From JANXLS01 sp037129555 (GTDB lineage: Bacteria > Planctomycetota > SZUA-567 > H5-PLA8), in the NCBI GenBank assembly GCA_037129555.1, contig JBAXUS010000166.1:1-14272 (forward strand): a stretch of 14,272 bases of DNA. The letters run 5' to 3'. Both the position numbers and the translations under genes were made by a program. This document shows positions 1 to 6,556 of the stretch, piece by piece. Below the pieces are notes generated by a model. The model was not told where the DNA came from, did not search any database, and was given only the letters and a program-made list of their open reading frames with translations. Positions within the stretch are counted from its first letter, which is position 1. Each line of letters begins with the position of its first letter.

Positions 1-20
1 CCCCCAAGGGGAGAGGGAAC
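1..20. repeat. Clipped copy of GC-rich hairpin repeat
   Basis: The first 20 bases are nearly the reverse complement of the repeat start at 14193-14213: a gttcccctctccccttgggg-type core, here one C shorter. Only one side is visible because the window cuts it. It lies in the opposite orientation to the copy at 14193. Confidence 0.55.
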
Positions 21-72
21 AGCGGCGCAAGTCCTGCGATGCACCCGCGTTCAATTCTTCGTACAGATTCAT
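1..72 (-). CDS. Possible divergent gene, 5' end only (runs off window)
   Basis: An ATG at 72-70 on the minus strand opens a frame that stays open to the window edge, giving 24 codons beginning MNLYEELNAGASQDLRR. The codons are mostly G- or C-ending, as in neighbouring genes. Upstream, between this ATG and the oleA start at 145, lies a 72-nt gap that could hold back-to-back promoters. The Shine-Dalgarno signal is weak (a GGG 7 nt before the ATG). The last codons pass into a GC-rich repeat that is intergenic elsewhere in this window, so the gene may end just outside the window or may be a chance or decayed frame. I do not recognise the product. Confidence 0.3.
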   Translation of the reverse strand, partial: MNLYEELNAGASQDLRRCSLSPWG

Positions 73-144
73 CTTTACCCGCGTTGCTTTCGTGTTATTC
101 TTTTCGCTCCAAAAATCTTTAGCGAGGACAGTTTTATTTCAGCG

Positions 145-1191
145 ATGCTGTTTAACAATGTATGTCTCGAAGCCTTCGGCTATGCCCTGCCTCCTCACGT
201 CGTCACGTCAGTGAGTATTGAAGAGAAGCTGGCGGCTTTGTATGAAAAACTCAAGATGCCAACCGGGCGGCTTGAAATGATGAGCGGCATTCGTGAGCGT
301 CGCTTCTGGGATCCTCAGACGACGCCCAGCCAGGCCAGTACGTTGGCCGGGCGCGAAGCGTTGCGGAACTCCGGCGTCGATGCCAGCGAAATGGAATGTC
401 TGCTGCACACGTCGGTGTGCCGGGATTTCATGGAGCCGGCGTCTGCGACGCTCGTCCACAAAGCGTTGCGACTTGCTGACGACGCGGCGGTCTTCGATAT
501 TTCAAACGCGTGTCTCGGATTCTTGAACGGCATCGTCACGCTCGGCAACATGATTGAGCTGGGGCAAGTCAAGAAGGGCTTGATCGTCGCGGGTGAAGGC
601 AGTCGGCAGCTCGTCGAAAATACAATCGATCATCTTTTGGAAATGCCGAACCCGACGCGCCACAGCATCCGCAATATGTTTGCATCGCTGACGCTCGGAT
701 CGGGTGCATGCGCGTTGGTGATGGCGCACAAAAGTGTTTCGAAATTCAAGCATCGCCTGGTGGGTGGCGCGATGCGATGTGCGACGGAGTTTAATCATTT
801 GTGCCAGGGCGACGTGTCGAACATGAACACGGATTCTGAGACGCTGCTTCAAGAAGGGTGCAAACTTGCGCGCGTGACGTGGGAAAAAACGAAGCGCGTG
901 TTGGGCTGGACGAACGAGCAGGTGGATCGCGTCTTCTGCCATCAAGTCGGTAGCGCGCATCGGCGCTTGATGTACAGCTCGATTGAAATGGATCTGGCGA
1001 AGGATTTTTCGACGCTCGAATATCTGGGCAACGCCGGGTCGGTGTCGCTGCCGATCACGATGGCGATCGGGATGGAAAAACACCCCCCGCAGCGCACTGA
1101 AAAAGTCGCGATGATGGGGATTGGTTCGGGGCTCAACTGTTTGATGCTCGGCGTTGAACTTCAGAAACAAACGCGGACGCTGGACTCATGA
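145..1191 (+). CDS. oleA: OleA-type 3-oxoacyl-ACP synthase III family thiolase (acyl-CoA head-to-head condensation)
   Basis: A 348-residue thiolase-superfamily protein close to FabH/OleA. OleA joins two long-chain fatty acyl-CoAs by non-decarboxylative Claisen condensation to a 2-alkyl-3-keto acid, the first step of long-chain olefin (or ketone) synthesis, in the cytosol. The Cys-His-Asn triad is visible: C123 in DISNACLGFLNG, H266 in FCHQVGSAH and N296 in LGNAGSVSLP. E97 in CRDFMEP matches the glutamate that OleA places in the partner subunit's active site and that FabH lacks, which favours OleA over fatty-acid FabH. The C-terminal GIGSGLNC glycine loop is present. The start at 145 is the first ATG; the nearest purine-rich stretch (GAGGA, 124-128) is rather far upstream, so the SD signal is weak. 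The gene overlaps oleB by ATGA, implying translational coupling. The family is clear; the exact acyl substrate is not. Confidence 0.86.
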   Translation: MLFNNVCLEAFGYALPPHVVTSVSIEEKLAALYEKLKMPTGRLEMMSGIRERRFWDPQTTPSQASTLAGREALRNSGVDASEMECLLHTSVCRDFMEPASATLVHKALRLADDAAVFDISNACLGFLNGIVTLGNMIELGQVKKGLIVAGEGSRQLVENTIDHLLEMPNPTRHSIRNMFASLTLGSGACALVMAHKSVSKFKHRLVGGAMRCATEFNHLCQGDVSNMNTDSETLLQEGCKLARVTWEKTKRVLGWTNEQVDRVFCHQVGSAHRRLMYSSIEMDLAKDFSTLEYLGNAGSVSLPITMAIGMEKHPPQRTEKVAMMGIGSGLNCLMLGVELQKQTRTLDS

Positions 1192-2105
1192 CCAACTTGC
1201 AGCCGGGCAACAAGTGGAAACCCGACAAGCCGTGGCACCCGCTTTACCCGTTCGATCCGCACTATCACAAACTGTGCGCTGAAAAGCATATCAGCATGCA
1301 CTATCTGGACGAAGGTCCGCGCACTGAAGGCCGGGCGGTGGTGATGCTGCATGGCAATCCGACGTGGAGCTTTTATTATCGCAATGTGATCCTTGCGTTG
1401 CGCAATGATTTTCGCTGCATTGTCCCGGATCATGTCGGGTGTGGATTGTCCGACAAGCCGCAGGATTATGCGTACACGCTGAAGCAGCACATCGACAATC
1501 TCGAGAACTTGCTGGACGCGTTGAAGCTGGACGAAGTCGATTTGATTTTGCACGACTGGGGCGGCGCGATTGGGATGGGTGCGGCGGTTCGGAAGCCGAA
1601 ACGGGTGCGGAAAATTGTCGTGCTGAACACGGCGGCGTTTTTGTCGAAACGGATTCCGTTGCGGATTGCGATCTGTAAAATCCCGGGGTTCGGTGATGTT
1701 GCGGTGCGCGGATTGAACGGCTTTGCGGGTGCGGCGATTTATATGGCGGCGGCGCATCGCGAGCGCATGACTCCCGCTGTCCGAGCTGGGTTGTTAGCTC
1801 CGTACAATTCATGGAAAAACCGCATCGCGACGCTGCGATTTGTGCAGGATATTCCGATGAATCCTGAGCACCCGTCGTGGGCGACGTTGAAGCAGATCGA
1901 CGACGGTATTGCGCAATTCGGCGATCGTCCGATGTTCATCGGCTGGGGCATGAAAGACTGGTGCTTCAACGAGAGTTTTTTGAAGACGTGGATCGAACGA
2001 TTTCCGAAGGCGGAGGTCACGCGGTATGAAGACGCGGGGCATTACGTCCTTGAAGATGCGCACGAACGCATCGCGCCGCAGGTGTTGGCGTTCTTAAAAA
2101 AGTAG
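1188..2105 (+). CDS. oleB: OleB-type alpha/beta hydrolase (haloalkane-dehalogenase-like; beta-lactone decarboxylase)
   Basis: A 305-residue alpha/beta hydrolase of the haloalkane dehalogenase subfamily. OleB decarboxylates the cis-beta-lactone made by OleC to a cis-olefin and CO2. Visible features are the oxyanion strand HGNPTW (55-60), the nucleophile elbow HDWGG with Asp123 followed by Trp124, a likely acid at Asp257 in GMKDWCF and the catalytic His285 in DAGHYVLED. The Asp nucleophile and HGNPTW resemble dehalogenases, and alone the protein could be annotated that way. Its 4-bp overlap with an OleA-type gene makes the olefin role much more likely. It is a stand-alone OleB, not the OleB-OleC fusion found in some bacteria. 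The start is fixed by the ATGA overlap; only a weak GGA precedes it. Confidence 0.8.
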   Translation: MTNLQPGNKWKPDKPWHPLYPFDPHYHKLCAEKHISMHYLDEGPRTEGRAVVMLHGNPTWSFYYRNVILALRNDFRCIVPDHVGCGLSDKPQDYAYTLKQHIDNLENLLDALKLDEVDLILHDWGGAIGMGAAVRKPKRVRKIVVLNTAAFLSKRIPLRIAICKIPGFGDVAVRGLNGFAGAAIYMAAAHRERMTPAVRAGLLAPYNSWKNRIATLRFVQDIPMNPEHPSWATLKQIDDGIAQFGDRPMFIGWGMKDWCFNESFLKTWIERFPKAEVTRYEDAGHYVLEDAHERIAPQVLAFLKK

Positions 2106-2260
2106 TCGCAGTCAAGTCTACGTTAATCCATCCAACATTTATTATTTCGGGCACACGAAGATGACGCCGCTGACGCGGTTATTTGTGCTCTCGTCATCGA
2201 ATCCGTGGCTGCGCCAATTACTATGGGGTAATACCCTATTTTTAAAAATATATCGTATTA

Positions 2261-2280
2261 AACATTATTCAACATTATTC
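2261..2280. repeat. 10-bp perfect tandem duplication
   Basis: AACATTATTC occurs twice in direct succession in the AT-rich part of the gap. With only two copies it could be a slippage duplication or a pair of binding half-sites. Confidence 0.6.
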
Positions 2281-2351
2281 TCCAGCAAGATTCATTGATT
2301 CTAAATATTCATCAAGAAACACATGAAGAATATCGACATATAACCGTCTGA

Positions 2352-2374
2352 CATCCGATCTTGGCTGTTCGGAT
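2352..2374. promoter_or_regulatory. Inverted repeat CATCCGA-N9-TTCGGAT
   Basis: CATCCGA at 2352-2358 and TTCGGAT at 2368-2374 are inverted, six bases pairing exactly (ATCCGA/TCGGAT). The same two 7-mers recur 107 and 102 bases downstream in a tighter hairpin. Reuse of a half-site upstream of one gene suggests a regulator-binding site or a repeated RNA element. No regulator gene is in the window. Confidence 0.35.
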
Positions 2375-2389
2375 CTGGTCGTTTATTAC
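2361..2389 (+). promoter_or_regulatory. Weak sigma70-like promoter candidate for the secreted-protein gene
   Basis: TTGGCT (2361-2366), a 17-nt spacer and TATTAC (2384-2389) each match four of six consensus positions. If used, it overlaps the first inverted repeat, which would then sit as an operator, and transcription would pass through the second hairpin before the start at 2514. This is consensus inspection only. Confidence 0.25.
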
Positions 2390-2455
2390 GTTAATTTACT
2401 TTATTTAGTAGTAGTATGTACTGAATTAATGAGTTAACGTCATTGCTCTTGGAAA

Positions 2456-2495
2456 CAGCATCCGAACTTTTCGGATGCTGCGCGTTCTTTTTGTT
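2456..2495 (+). terminator. Perfect 11-bp hairpin with T-rich tail (terminator or attenuator)
   Basis: CAGCATCCGAA (2456-2466) pairs perfectly with TTCGGATGCTG (2470-2480) around a 3-nt CTT loop. A T-rich stretch (TTCTTTTTGTTTT, 2485-2497) follows after a 4-nt gap. This is intrinsic-terminator-like, yet it lies 33 nt before the likely start of the next gene and about 350 bases after oleB. It could end the oleAB transcript late, or attenuate the downstream gene if transcription starts upstream of it. Confidence 0.5.
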
Positions 2496-2513
2496 TTGAG
2501 GTCTGAAAACGTG

Positions 2514-3212
2514 ATGCTGATAACACGGTTCGTTTCGTTGGCTTTGGTTATTGGGGTGTGTAACTGGTTGACGGCAGCTGACGGTAATGACGCAGCTAAG
2601 CCCGATGTGTCAAAAGGTGCGCCTACCGTACCGGTGGAGATTGTTAAACAGAACATCTTTGTGTTCTGTCCGCATGTTGAAGGCCGGGGCGCGTGGTCGC
2701 TGTTTGTGCTCTTCGATAAAAGCAATCCGTCCAAACCGTTGTCGATCGGACTCGATGAATTGCCCGGCAAGAACTCCAAGGAACTATCGTACAAGGGTGT
2801 GTTGGATGCTCAAAAAGAGCCGTCCACGCGTCGCACTGAACTGGCGCGATTGGATGCTAAAGATTTCGCAACCGGTTCGCTGGAAGTCCGCGAGAACAAT
2901 TTGCTCAGCGTAAAGGTCGCAGAAGCGGTAAACGGTTTAAAACTCAGCGTAGATGCGCGCATCGGTATTGATGACCGATTTGTGTTTGGCGGGCCTGGGG
3001 GCAACCACGGCGAACTTCTGGTGAAATACAGTGGCGTGTATCAATGCTGGCAGACGCAAGCGTTGCGACTTGAGAACACGGACGGGCGGAATGTCGTCGG
3101 CAAGTACAACCTGACACTCTCGGGCATTATTTTCAACGCAGGATCGACGCGTGTTTCGCGCATTTGCGCCGTGGATGAATACGGTTGCCCGACGATTTTG
3201 ATGGATCGATAG
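2514..3212 (+). CDS. Secreted protein of unknown function
   Basis: A 232-residue protein I do not recognise. The N-terminus (MLITRFVSLALVIGVCNWLTAADG) is a signal peptide with likely cleavage near A21-A22; Cys16 is not in a good lipobox. The mature part is mixed alpha/beta in look, with no transmembrane segment or catalytic motif I can name. Phrases such as FVFCPHVEGRGAWSLFVLFD and FVFGGPGGNHGELLVKYSG suggest a compact beta-rich fold. Only two cysteines lie near the C-terminus (RICAVDEYGC). I chose the ATG at 2514, with TGAGG at 2497-2501 as SD, over an in-frame ATG at 2475 that lies inside the hairpin and would add 13 residues in front of the signal peptide. It is probably monocistronic, with an AT-rich leader before it and a strong hairpin terminator after. 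Confidence 0.75.
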   Translation: MLITRFVSLALVIGVCNWLTAADGNDAAKPDVSKGAPTVPVEIVKQNIFVFCPHVEGRGAWSLFVLFDKSNPSKPLSIGLDELPGKNSKELSYKGVLDAQKEPSTRRTELARLDAKDFATGSLEVRENNLLSVKVAEAVNGLKLSVDARIGIDDRFVFGGPGGNHGELLVKYSGVYQCWQTQALRLENTDGRNVVGKYNLTLSGIIFNAGSTRVSRICAVDEYGCPTILMDR

Positions 3213-3240
3213 AAAGATGTTTTAATACGAACGGATTTAT

Positions 3241-3284
3241 CAGGAGGGGCGGCAGGATTGCCGCCCCTCCTGTCTTGCATTTTT
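3241..3284 (+). terminator. Rho-independent terminator after the secreted-protein gene
   Basis: CAGGAGGGGCGGCA (3241-3254) pairs perfectly with TGCCGCCCCTCCTG (3259-3272) around GGAT, a 14-bp GC-rich stem. TCTTGCATTTTT follows, so the T-tract is interrupted but present. It starts 29 nt past the stop at 3212 and ends 41 nt before the next gene's start. Confidence 0.8.
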
Positions 3285-3325
3285 CCATTTCAAAACGATT
3301 TCCAAAACCTTTACGATACGGCATC

Positions 3326-5335
3326 ATGTCGAACATGGATGCGACTGTATCGAGCCCGTATGAGAGCCCGCGCGTGGTGGTGCCTTCGTTGTTTTTTGCG
3401 GCGGCGGTTTTGATTTGGGCGAATTGGAACAGCCCTTTTTATAATTACGACGATGCCGATCACGAGCAACAGGCTACCGAGAATTCAATTGCATGGATTT
3501 TTAGCTTGGGTAGCGGACAGACGTTTATGCCGGTGACGTGGCTGTCGATGCGTTTGGATCGAGCGCTGTTTGGGCCGCCGTTTTCAGAAAAATATTTCAG
3601 TTCGACTGAAGAAGGCGGTGCGCCGCTGGACCCCGTGAAGTTCAGGGCTCAGCGGTTGTGGGCGACGGGGTCACGCGTGGAAAGCGCGATCTTGCATGCG
3701 CTGGCCGGGGTTGCGTTATGGTATTTCTTGCGACGCATTGGAGCGACGCCGCGCGTTGCGTTTTTCGTGGCGGTTGCGTGGACGGGCCACCCGATGGCGT
3801 GCGAATCGGTGTGCTGGATTTCCGAGCGCAAGAATGTTCTCTCGGCGCTTTTTGGATTTGGCGCGATGTTGGCATGGACGGCTCCGCGCGGGACGTGGTG
3901 GCGCTGGCCGCTGGTCTCGCTGCTTTATCTTTTGTCGACGACGAGCAAGCCGACGGGAGTGGGATTTTTTCCGGTGCTAGCGGCGCTTGAAATCATTCAG
4001 CCGTTGGATGGATCGACTGAATGGAAGAGCGTTCGCGGATGGCTTTCGATTCTGGGGCGACTTGCCGGGCCGGGATTGATCACGGTGTTGATTGTCTGGG
4101 CTGGGATTTCGATGCATCGCGTCCATTTTGTTGAGCACGCGGGCGGGTCGCTTTTCAACGCGCTGTTGACGGACGTAGACATCGTTTCGAGTTACATGCT
4201 CAATACGCTTTTTGCCGTTAATCTCAGTTTCTTTTATGGCGTCGACCCTGTTCGCTCGATCAGCGACTCGCGCGTGTGGATTTATGGTCCGTTGATTGTT
4301 GGGACGATCGTGTTGTTGATTGCGGTGACGGAAGGACGCGAAAGGCGTTTGACGATTTTTGGAATCGTCTGGTTTTTCGCGGCGCTGGGACCTGTGGCGA
4401 ATATTGCACCGATCCCGTTTTGGATGCACGACCGCTATGTGTATACTGCGGCGCCGGGATGGTTACTGGCGGTAGTGCTTGGATATTGGGGCGTGATAAA
4501 ATGGCTACTACTGGAGCGGCATGCGCGGCGATTCGAATTATCTGCAGAGAGCTTTGGCGCTACGCTACTTTTTTTTCTGCTGCTCTCGACGGCACGTCGT
4601 TCAACGGACTTCATCGATACAGAACGGTTAAGTTTTCAGGCGGCGAACCTGTATCCAAATTCGAGCTTCGCATTGGTCAATGCGTATGCGGGTGCACGGT
4701 ATCGATTGGATGATGCGGCAACAATGCCGGGGCCGGAAGTTGTTGAGACGCGCGCGTTGTATTTGAAAAAGGCGGATGCTTATTTTGCGGCTGCGATCGC
4801 TCGTGAGGATTTGACGCAGTTTCGTGAGGCGTTCAAATTCCGTGTGGATCATGCGGAGTTGCTGTTGCAAAACGGGAAGTTGGACAAGGCGTTGGACTGT
4901 TTGACTGGATTTCTGCCGCCGGCGCATTTGGCGATGCGCGACGTGTCGCAGGAATTTCGCGGGGCTGAATTCAAGACGTATTACGCACCGCAAACGCTGG
5001 CGCGGGCGTGGTTGATTCACGCTCAAGTCACGTTGTCACGAGCCAATCCGCCGGAGATGACACTTGTCGCGTTGCCAGTGAAACGGCGTTTTGAATTGTG
5101 CGACGAAGCGGAGGCGTCTCTGACGAAATCGCTTGCGGTCTTTGATTGGAACGGACAGGCACAATTTCTGCTGGCTGCGGTGGATTTGACGCGCGCGGAG
5201 ATCGCGAAATTAGGCGGGCAAGCGGCGGAAGCGGCAGCGTTCTCGGTGTCGGCGCGAAGGAAACTTGAAGCCATTCCGCCACGGTCTCCTTATTATGCGA
5301 ATGCGCGGCAGTTGTTGGGGACGCTCGGGCGGTGA
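3326..5335 (+). CDS. Multi-pass GT-C/TMTC-like glycosyltransferase-type membrane protein with TPR-like tail
   Basis: A 669-residue protein resembling bacterial TMTC/O-mannosyltransferase-like TPR proteins (GT-C fold, dolichol- or polyprenyl-linked sugar donors). An early TM helix (about 19-32) leads to the acidic loop motif YNYDDADH (39-46), where GT-C enzymes keep catalytic Asp residues. Further family blocks are HPMACESVCWISERKNVLSA (155-174), SKPTGVGFFPVL (207-218) and MHDRYVYTAAPGW (367-379). Hydrophobic segments recur to about residue 420. Residues 435-669 are soluble, alpha-helical and TPR-like (e.g. KADAYFAAAIARE, ELLLQNGKLDKALDCL). The frame is open from 3185, but that start lies inside the previous gene and ahead of its terminator, so I use the ATG at 3326. 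No SD is visible there or at the ATG at 3335; a leaderless or SD-independent start is possible. The acceptor is unknown. Confidence 0.72.
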   Translation: MSNMDATVSSPYESPRVVVPSLFFAAAVLIWANWNSPFYNYDDADHEQQATENSIAWIFSLGSGQTFMPVTWLSMRLDRALFGPPFSEKYFSSTEEGGAPLDPVKFRAQRLWATGSRVESAILHALAGVALWYFLRRIGATPRVAFFVAVAWTGHPMACESVCWISERKNVLSALFGFGAMLAWTAPRGTWWRWPLVSLLYLLSTTSKPTGVGFFPVLAALEIIQPLDGSTEWKSVRGWLSILGRLAGPGLITVLIVWAGISMHRVHFVEHAGGSLFNALLTDVDIVSSYMLNTLFAVNLSFFYGVDPVRSISDSRVWIYGPLIVGTIVLLIAVTEGRERRLTIFGIVWFFAALGPVANIAPIPFWMHDRYVYTAAPGWLLAVVLGYWGVIKWLLLERHARRFELSAESFGATLLFFLLLSTARRSTDFIDTERLSFQAANLYPNSSFALVNAYAGARYRLDDAATMPGPEVVETRALYLKKADAYFAAAIAREDLTQFREAFKFRVDHAELLLQNGKLDKALDCLTGFLPPAHLAMRDVSQEFRGAEFKTYYAPQTLARAWLIHAQVTLSRANPPEMTLVALPVKRRFELCDEAEASLTKSLAVFDWNGQAQFLLAAVDLTRAEIAKLGGQAAEAAAFSVSARRKLEAIPPRSPYYANARQLLGTLGR

Positions 5336-5450
5336 CGCTTTGAAATCTTAAAAATTTGATCCCAGCCAGCGCATGATGTTGTTTAAAATCGCATTTCAGA
5401 TTAAAACAGATTATTGAATCCTTTAAACGTTTACTGATTGGAAGACCGTC

Positions 5451-6377
5451 ATGGCAGAAACTGCAGAAAACCTTCCGCGCCTCTCCGTCCCGGCGCTTGA
5501 CGAGATTTTGGGGAAGCCGTTCAAAGTGCTTGATGATGGCTTCATTCGCGTCGTCGATTATATGGGCACGGATTCCGCGATCGTTCAGGCTGCGCGTGTC
5601 TCCTACGGTTTGGGGACGAAGAAAATCAGCGAGGATCGCGGCCTGATTCGCTACCTGTTGCGCCACCGCCACACGACGCCGTTTGAAATGTGCGAGATCA
5701 AATTTCACGTGCGCGTGCCGATGGATTGCTGGCGGCAATGGATCCGACATCGGACTGCGAACGTCAACGAATATTCGACGCGCTACTCGGTCGCGATTGA
5801 TGCAGCTCAACGGACGACGCCGGATTTGTGGCGTCAGCAAGCCGCAGAAAATCGCCAGGGTAGCGGCGGGTATTTGGACTCGACGCTCGGAGCCGAATTG
5901 ACGTTGAAAGAAACGGAGTTGCAGAACCTATCGCGCGCGTTGTACGACGACCGTTTGGCGAAGGGTGTCGCTCGCGAACAGGCGCGCAAGGACTTGCCAC
6001 TTTCGACGTACACAGAAGCGTATTGGAAGTGCGATTTGCATAATCTGCTGCACTTCGTCGGGCTGCGCATGGACAGCCACGCGCAGGAAGAAATCCGCGC
6101 GTATGCGACGGTGTTGGGCGAAGAAATTATCAAACGCTGGTGCCCGTATACGTGGGAAGCGTTCATGGATTACCATTTCAACGCGGAACATTTGTCGCGT
6201 TTGGAAATGGAAGTGCTGGCTGCGATCACGTCGGGGAAACCGGATGTTGCGGTGGCCAAGGCGCAGGAGTTTGGCTGGTTGATTCGCGATGACAAGGGCA
6301 CATTGAAGCGGCATCGTGAGCGGAATGAGTTTGAAGCGAAACTCGTGGAGCTTGGATTGACGCCGCCGTGGAAGTAG
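5451..6377 (+). CDS. thyX: FAD-dependent thymidylate synthase ThyX
   Basis: A 308-residue flavin-dependent thymidylate synthase, making dTMP from dUMP with methylenetetrahydrofolate as carbon donor and NADPH/FAD as reductant; cytosolic and homotetrameric in the family. The ThyX signature RHRX7S is exact at 99-109 (RHRTANVNEYS), followed by TRYS. The preceding RYLLRHRHTTPFEMCEIKF (68-86) and the later block LHNLLHFVGLRMDSHAQEEIR (196-216) with Arg206 and His210 are the FAD/dUMP-binding regions. It is longer than compact ThyX enzymes of about 220-250 residues because of an insert near 115-150 and a C-terminal tail (about 240-308); this longer form is known in several phyla. The SD GGAAG (5440-5444) is 6 nt before the ATG. 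The 115-nt upstream gap is AT-rich and could hold its promoter. thyX is typical where thyA is missing, which cannot be judged here. Confidence 0.95.
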   Translation: MAETAENLPRLSVPALDEILGKPFKVLDDGFIRVVDYMGTDSAIVQAARVSYGLGTKKISEDRGLIRYLLRHRHTTPFEMCEIKFHVRVPMDCWRQWIRHRTANVNEYSTRYSVAIDAAQRTTPDLWRQQAAENRQGSGGYLDSTLGAELTLKETELQNLSRALYDDRLAKGVAREQARKDLPLSTYTEAYWKCDLHNLLHFVGLRMDSHAQEEIRAYATVLGEEIIKRWCPYTWEAFMDYHFNAEHLSRLEMEVLAAITSGKPDVAVAKAQEFGWLIRDDKGTLKRHRERNEFEAKLVELGLTPPWK

Positions 6378-6379
6378 AG

Positions 6380-6421
6380 GTTGCAGTTCCCCTCTCCCGG
6401 GGGGATAGGGGGAACTGCAAC
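6380..6421. repeat. GC-rich hairpin repeat after thyX
   Basis: GTTGCAGTTCCCC (6380-6392) pairs perfectly with GGGGAACTGCAAC (6409-6421). The interior (TCTCCC/GGGATAG) pairs imperfectly around a short G loop. It begins 2 nt after the thyX stop. The core is a variant of the CCCCTCTCCCC repeat at 1-20 and 14193-14272. With no T-tract it is not a canonical terminator, but it could block 3' decay or slow polymerase. Confidence 0.65.
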
Positions 6422-6468
6422 GCGGCGTAGATTAATCAACACGCGTTGAATCTTTCATACACTTTGAA

Positions 6469-6496
6469 GCGACAAAATTCACAAAGCAACTACAAT
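6469..6496 (+). promoter_or_regulatory. Candidate sigma70-like promoter for icd
   Basis: GCGACA (6469-6474, four of six to TTGACA), a 16-nt spacer and TACAAT (6491-6496, five of six to TATAAT). It would give a leader of about 50 nt before the ATG at 6557. It lies after the thyX hairpin and overlaps the N-terminal extension of the icd frame, supporting the shorter icd start. Confidence 0.4.
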
Positions 6497-6556
6497 GTTC
6501 CTTTCGGTTCTGGCGGCGCGGCCGCCTCATTTGAAACATCAGCAAGGATGACAGAC

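Larger units (their letters stand above)
2106..2513. other. Non-coding gap, AT-rich centre
   Basis: This 408-base gap separates oleB from the secreted-protein gene. Its first part (to about 2220) has the base composition of the rest of the window; 2221-2450 is clearly AT-rich. It holds a near-palindrome ATGGGGTA-A-TACCCTAT (2223-2239, one G-T mismatch), a 10-bp tandem repeat, two inverted repeats sharing one half-site and a weak promoter candidate. I see no convincing gene. A minus-strand frame ending at a TAA at 2142-2144 has C/G-ending codons over its last 20 or so codons but no start, so it could be the stump of a lost gene. Confidence 0.6.

Noticed and set aside
1188..2105. Annotation as a true haloalkane dehalogenase
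   Set aside because: The catalytic motifs fit, but overlap with an OleA-type gene makes the related OleB function more likely; the two families share the same nucleophile and oxyanion motifs.
2161..2298. A 45-codon plus-strand ORF starting MTPLTRLFVLSSSNPW in the gap after oleB
   Set aside because: It has no SD, its second half is translated AT-rich low-complexity DNA, and the minus-strand frame over the same bases looks equally codon-biased, so neither is convincing.
2475..2513. Upstream ATG start for the secreted-protein gene
   Set aside because: This ATG lies inside the stem of the 2456-2480 hairpin, has no SD and would put 13 extra residues in front of a good signal peptide.
3185..3325. 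Upstream start for the GT-C-like gene
   Set aside because: It would overlap the preceding gene and be translated through that gene's terminator hairpin; the extra 47 residues have no family resemblance.
6511..6525. GC palindrome GGCGGCGCGGCCGCC before icd as a terminator or operator
   Set aside because: It is short, has no T-tract and lies in the leader after the candidate promoter; a chance GC-rich palindrome is as likely.
6446..6556. TTG or upstream ATG start for icd
   Set aside because: The added residues are not seen in the family, the region contains a good promoter candidate, and the SD is correctly spaced only for the ATG at 6557.
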